This document shows positions 63,806-64,000 of a stretch of 64,000 nt of DNA, piece by piece; positions within the stretch are counted from its first letter, which is position 1, and each line of letters starts with the position of its first letter. The stretch covers positions 21,129,027 through 21,193,026 of the forward strand of contig OY759221.1 of assembly GCA_963662175.1 (NCBI GenBank), given 5' to 3'. The DNA comes from Aradus depressus. Lineage: Eukaryota > Arthropoda > Insecta > Hemiptera > Aradidae. Under the pieces are notes generated by a model. The model made no database searches and was not told the DNA's origin. It saw only the letters and a program-made list of their open reading frames with translations. Position numbers and translations under genes: made by a program.

Positions 63806-64000
63806 ATAAGTAGAGCCCGGAGTCCTGTGCAATTGCATTATTTTTTTCATTTGCTTGAAATCATTAAAAAACTGTTTATTTTTAATGACGAATTAAGGCA
63901 TCCTGATTAATATACATCAATTTTATTTTGCACGAAATTGCACGTTTTAGGTTTCTACTACACAAAATTGCATATTTTGTCGTAATTAGAAAATTTATTT

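Overview
This window is a strongly AT-rich piece of an animal nuclear genome. It has spliced genes with GT-AG introns, no operons or ribosome-binding sites, and very dense mobile DNA (Ty3/Gypsy, Penelope-like, LINE, mariner, hAT and Helitron elements, plus a tRNA-derived SINE). The element mix suggests an arthropod, perhaps an insect, but the sequence alone does not fix the species.

Host genes lie only in the left third, all on the minus strand. The main gene runs from an ATG at 18023 to a stop at 5988 in five small exons, all joined in phase 0, and predicts 280 residues. Its first three exons encode a SKICH domain of the CALCOCO/TAX1BP1/NDP52 type. A two-exon reading frame of 95 residues (4186 to 3103) follows. 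It may be a separate small gene or the distal part of the same locus. The introns are packed with repeats: a LINE tail, Penelope relics, mariner fragments, SINEs and minisatellites.

From 18 to 24 kb there are no host exons. This stretch holds a decayed Penelope-like element with inverted arms, a non-autonomous Helitron, a SINE, a mariner tail and a possible TATA/CCAAT promoter. Positions 24727-33445 hold an essentially complete Ty3/Gypsy element on the minus strand: 586-588 bp LTRs that are nearly identical, a TCTT target duplication, intact gag and pol linked by a canonical -1 slippery heptamer, a primer site that fits tRNA-Ala, and 2.7 kb of repeat-rich non-coding DNA where some relatives carry env.

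From 33 to 64 kb I see only repeats: inverted-repeat elements, minisatellites (42, 51 and about 60 bp units), a 5'-truncated RTE-like insertion with a perfect 16-bp target duplication, two hAT remnants, two more Helitrons (one with a paralogous empty site), a Penelope element that keeps its GIY-YIG endonuclease between inverted arms, LINE tails, and many copies of an unclassified family called 'family R' here. R ends in a small hairpin followed by a T-run and contains about 140-bp internal modules.

The most striking theme is the large number of hammerhead-ribozyme-like motifs (CUGANGA ... GAAA with palindromic helix III sequences). They occur at about ten places, mostly as inverted pairs at the ends of Penelope-like relics and of at least four different sequence types. 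No bacterial, viral-particle, CRISPR or toxin system is visible.
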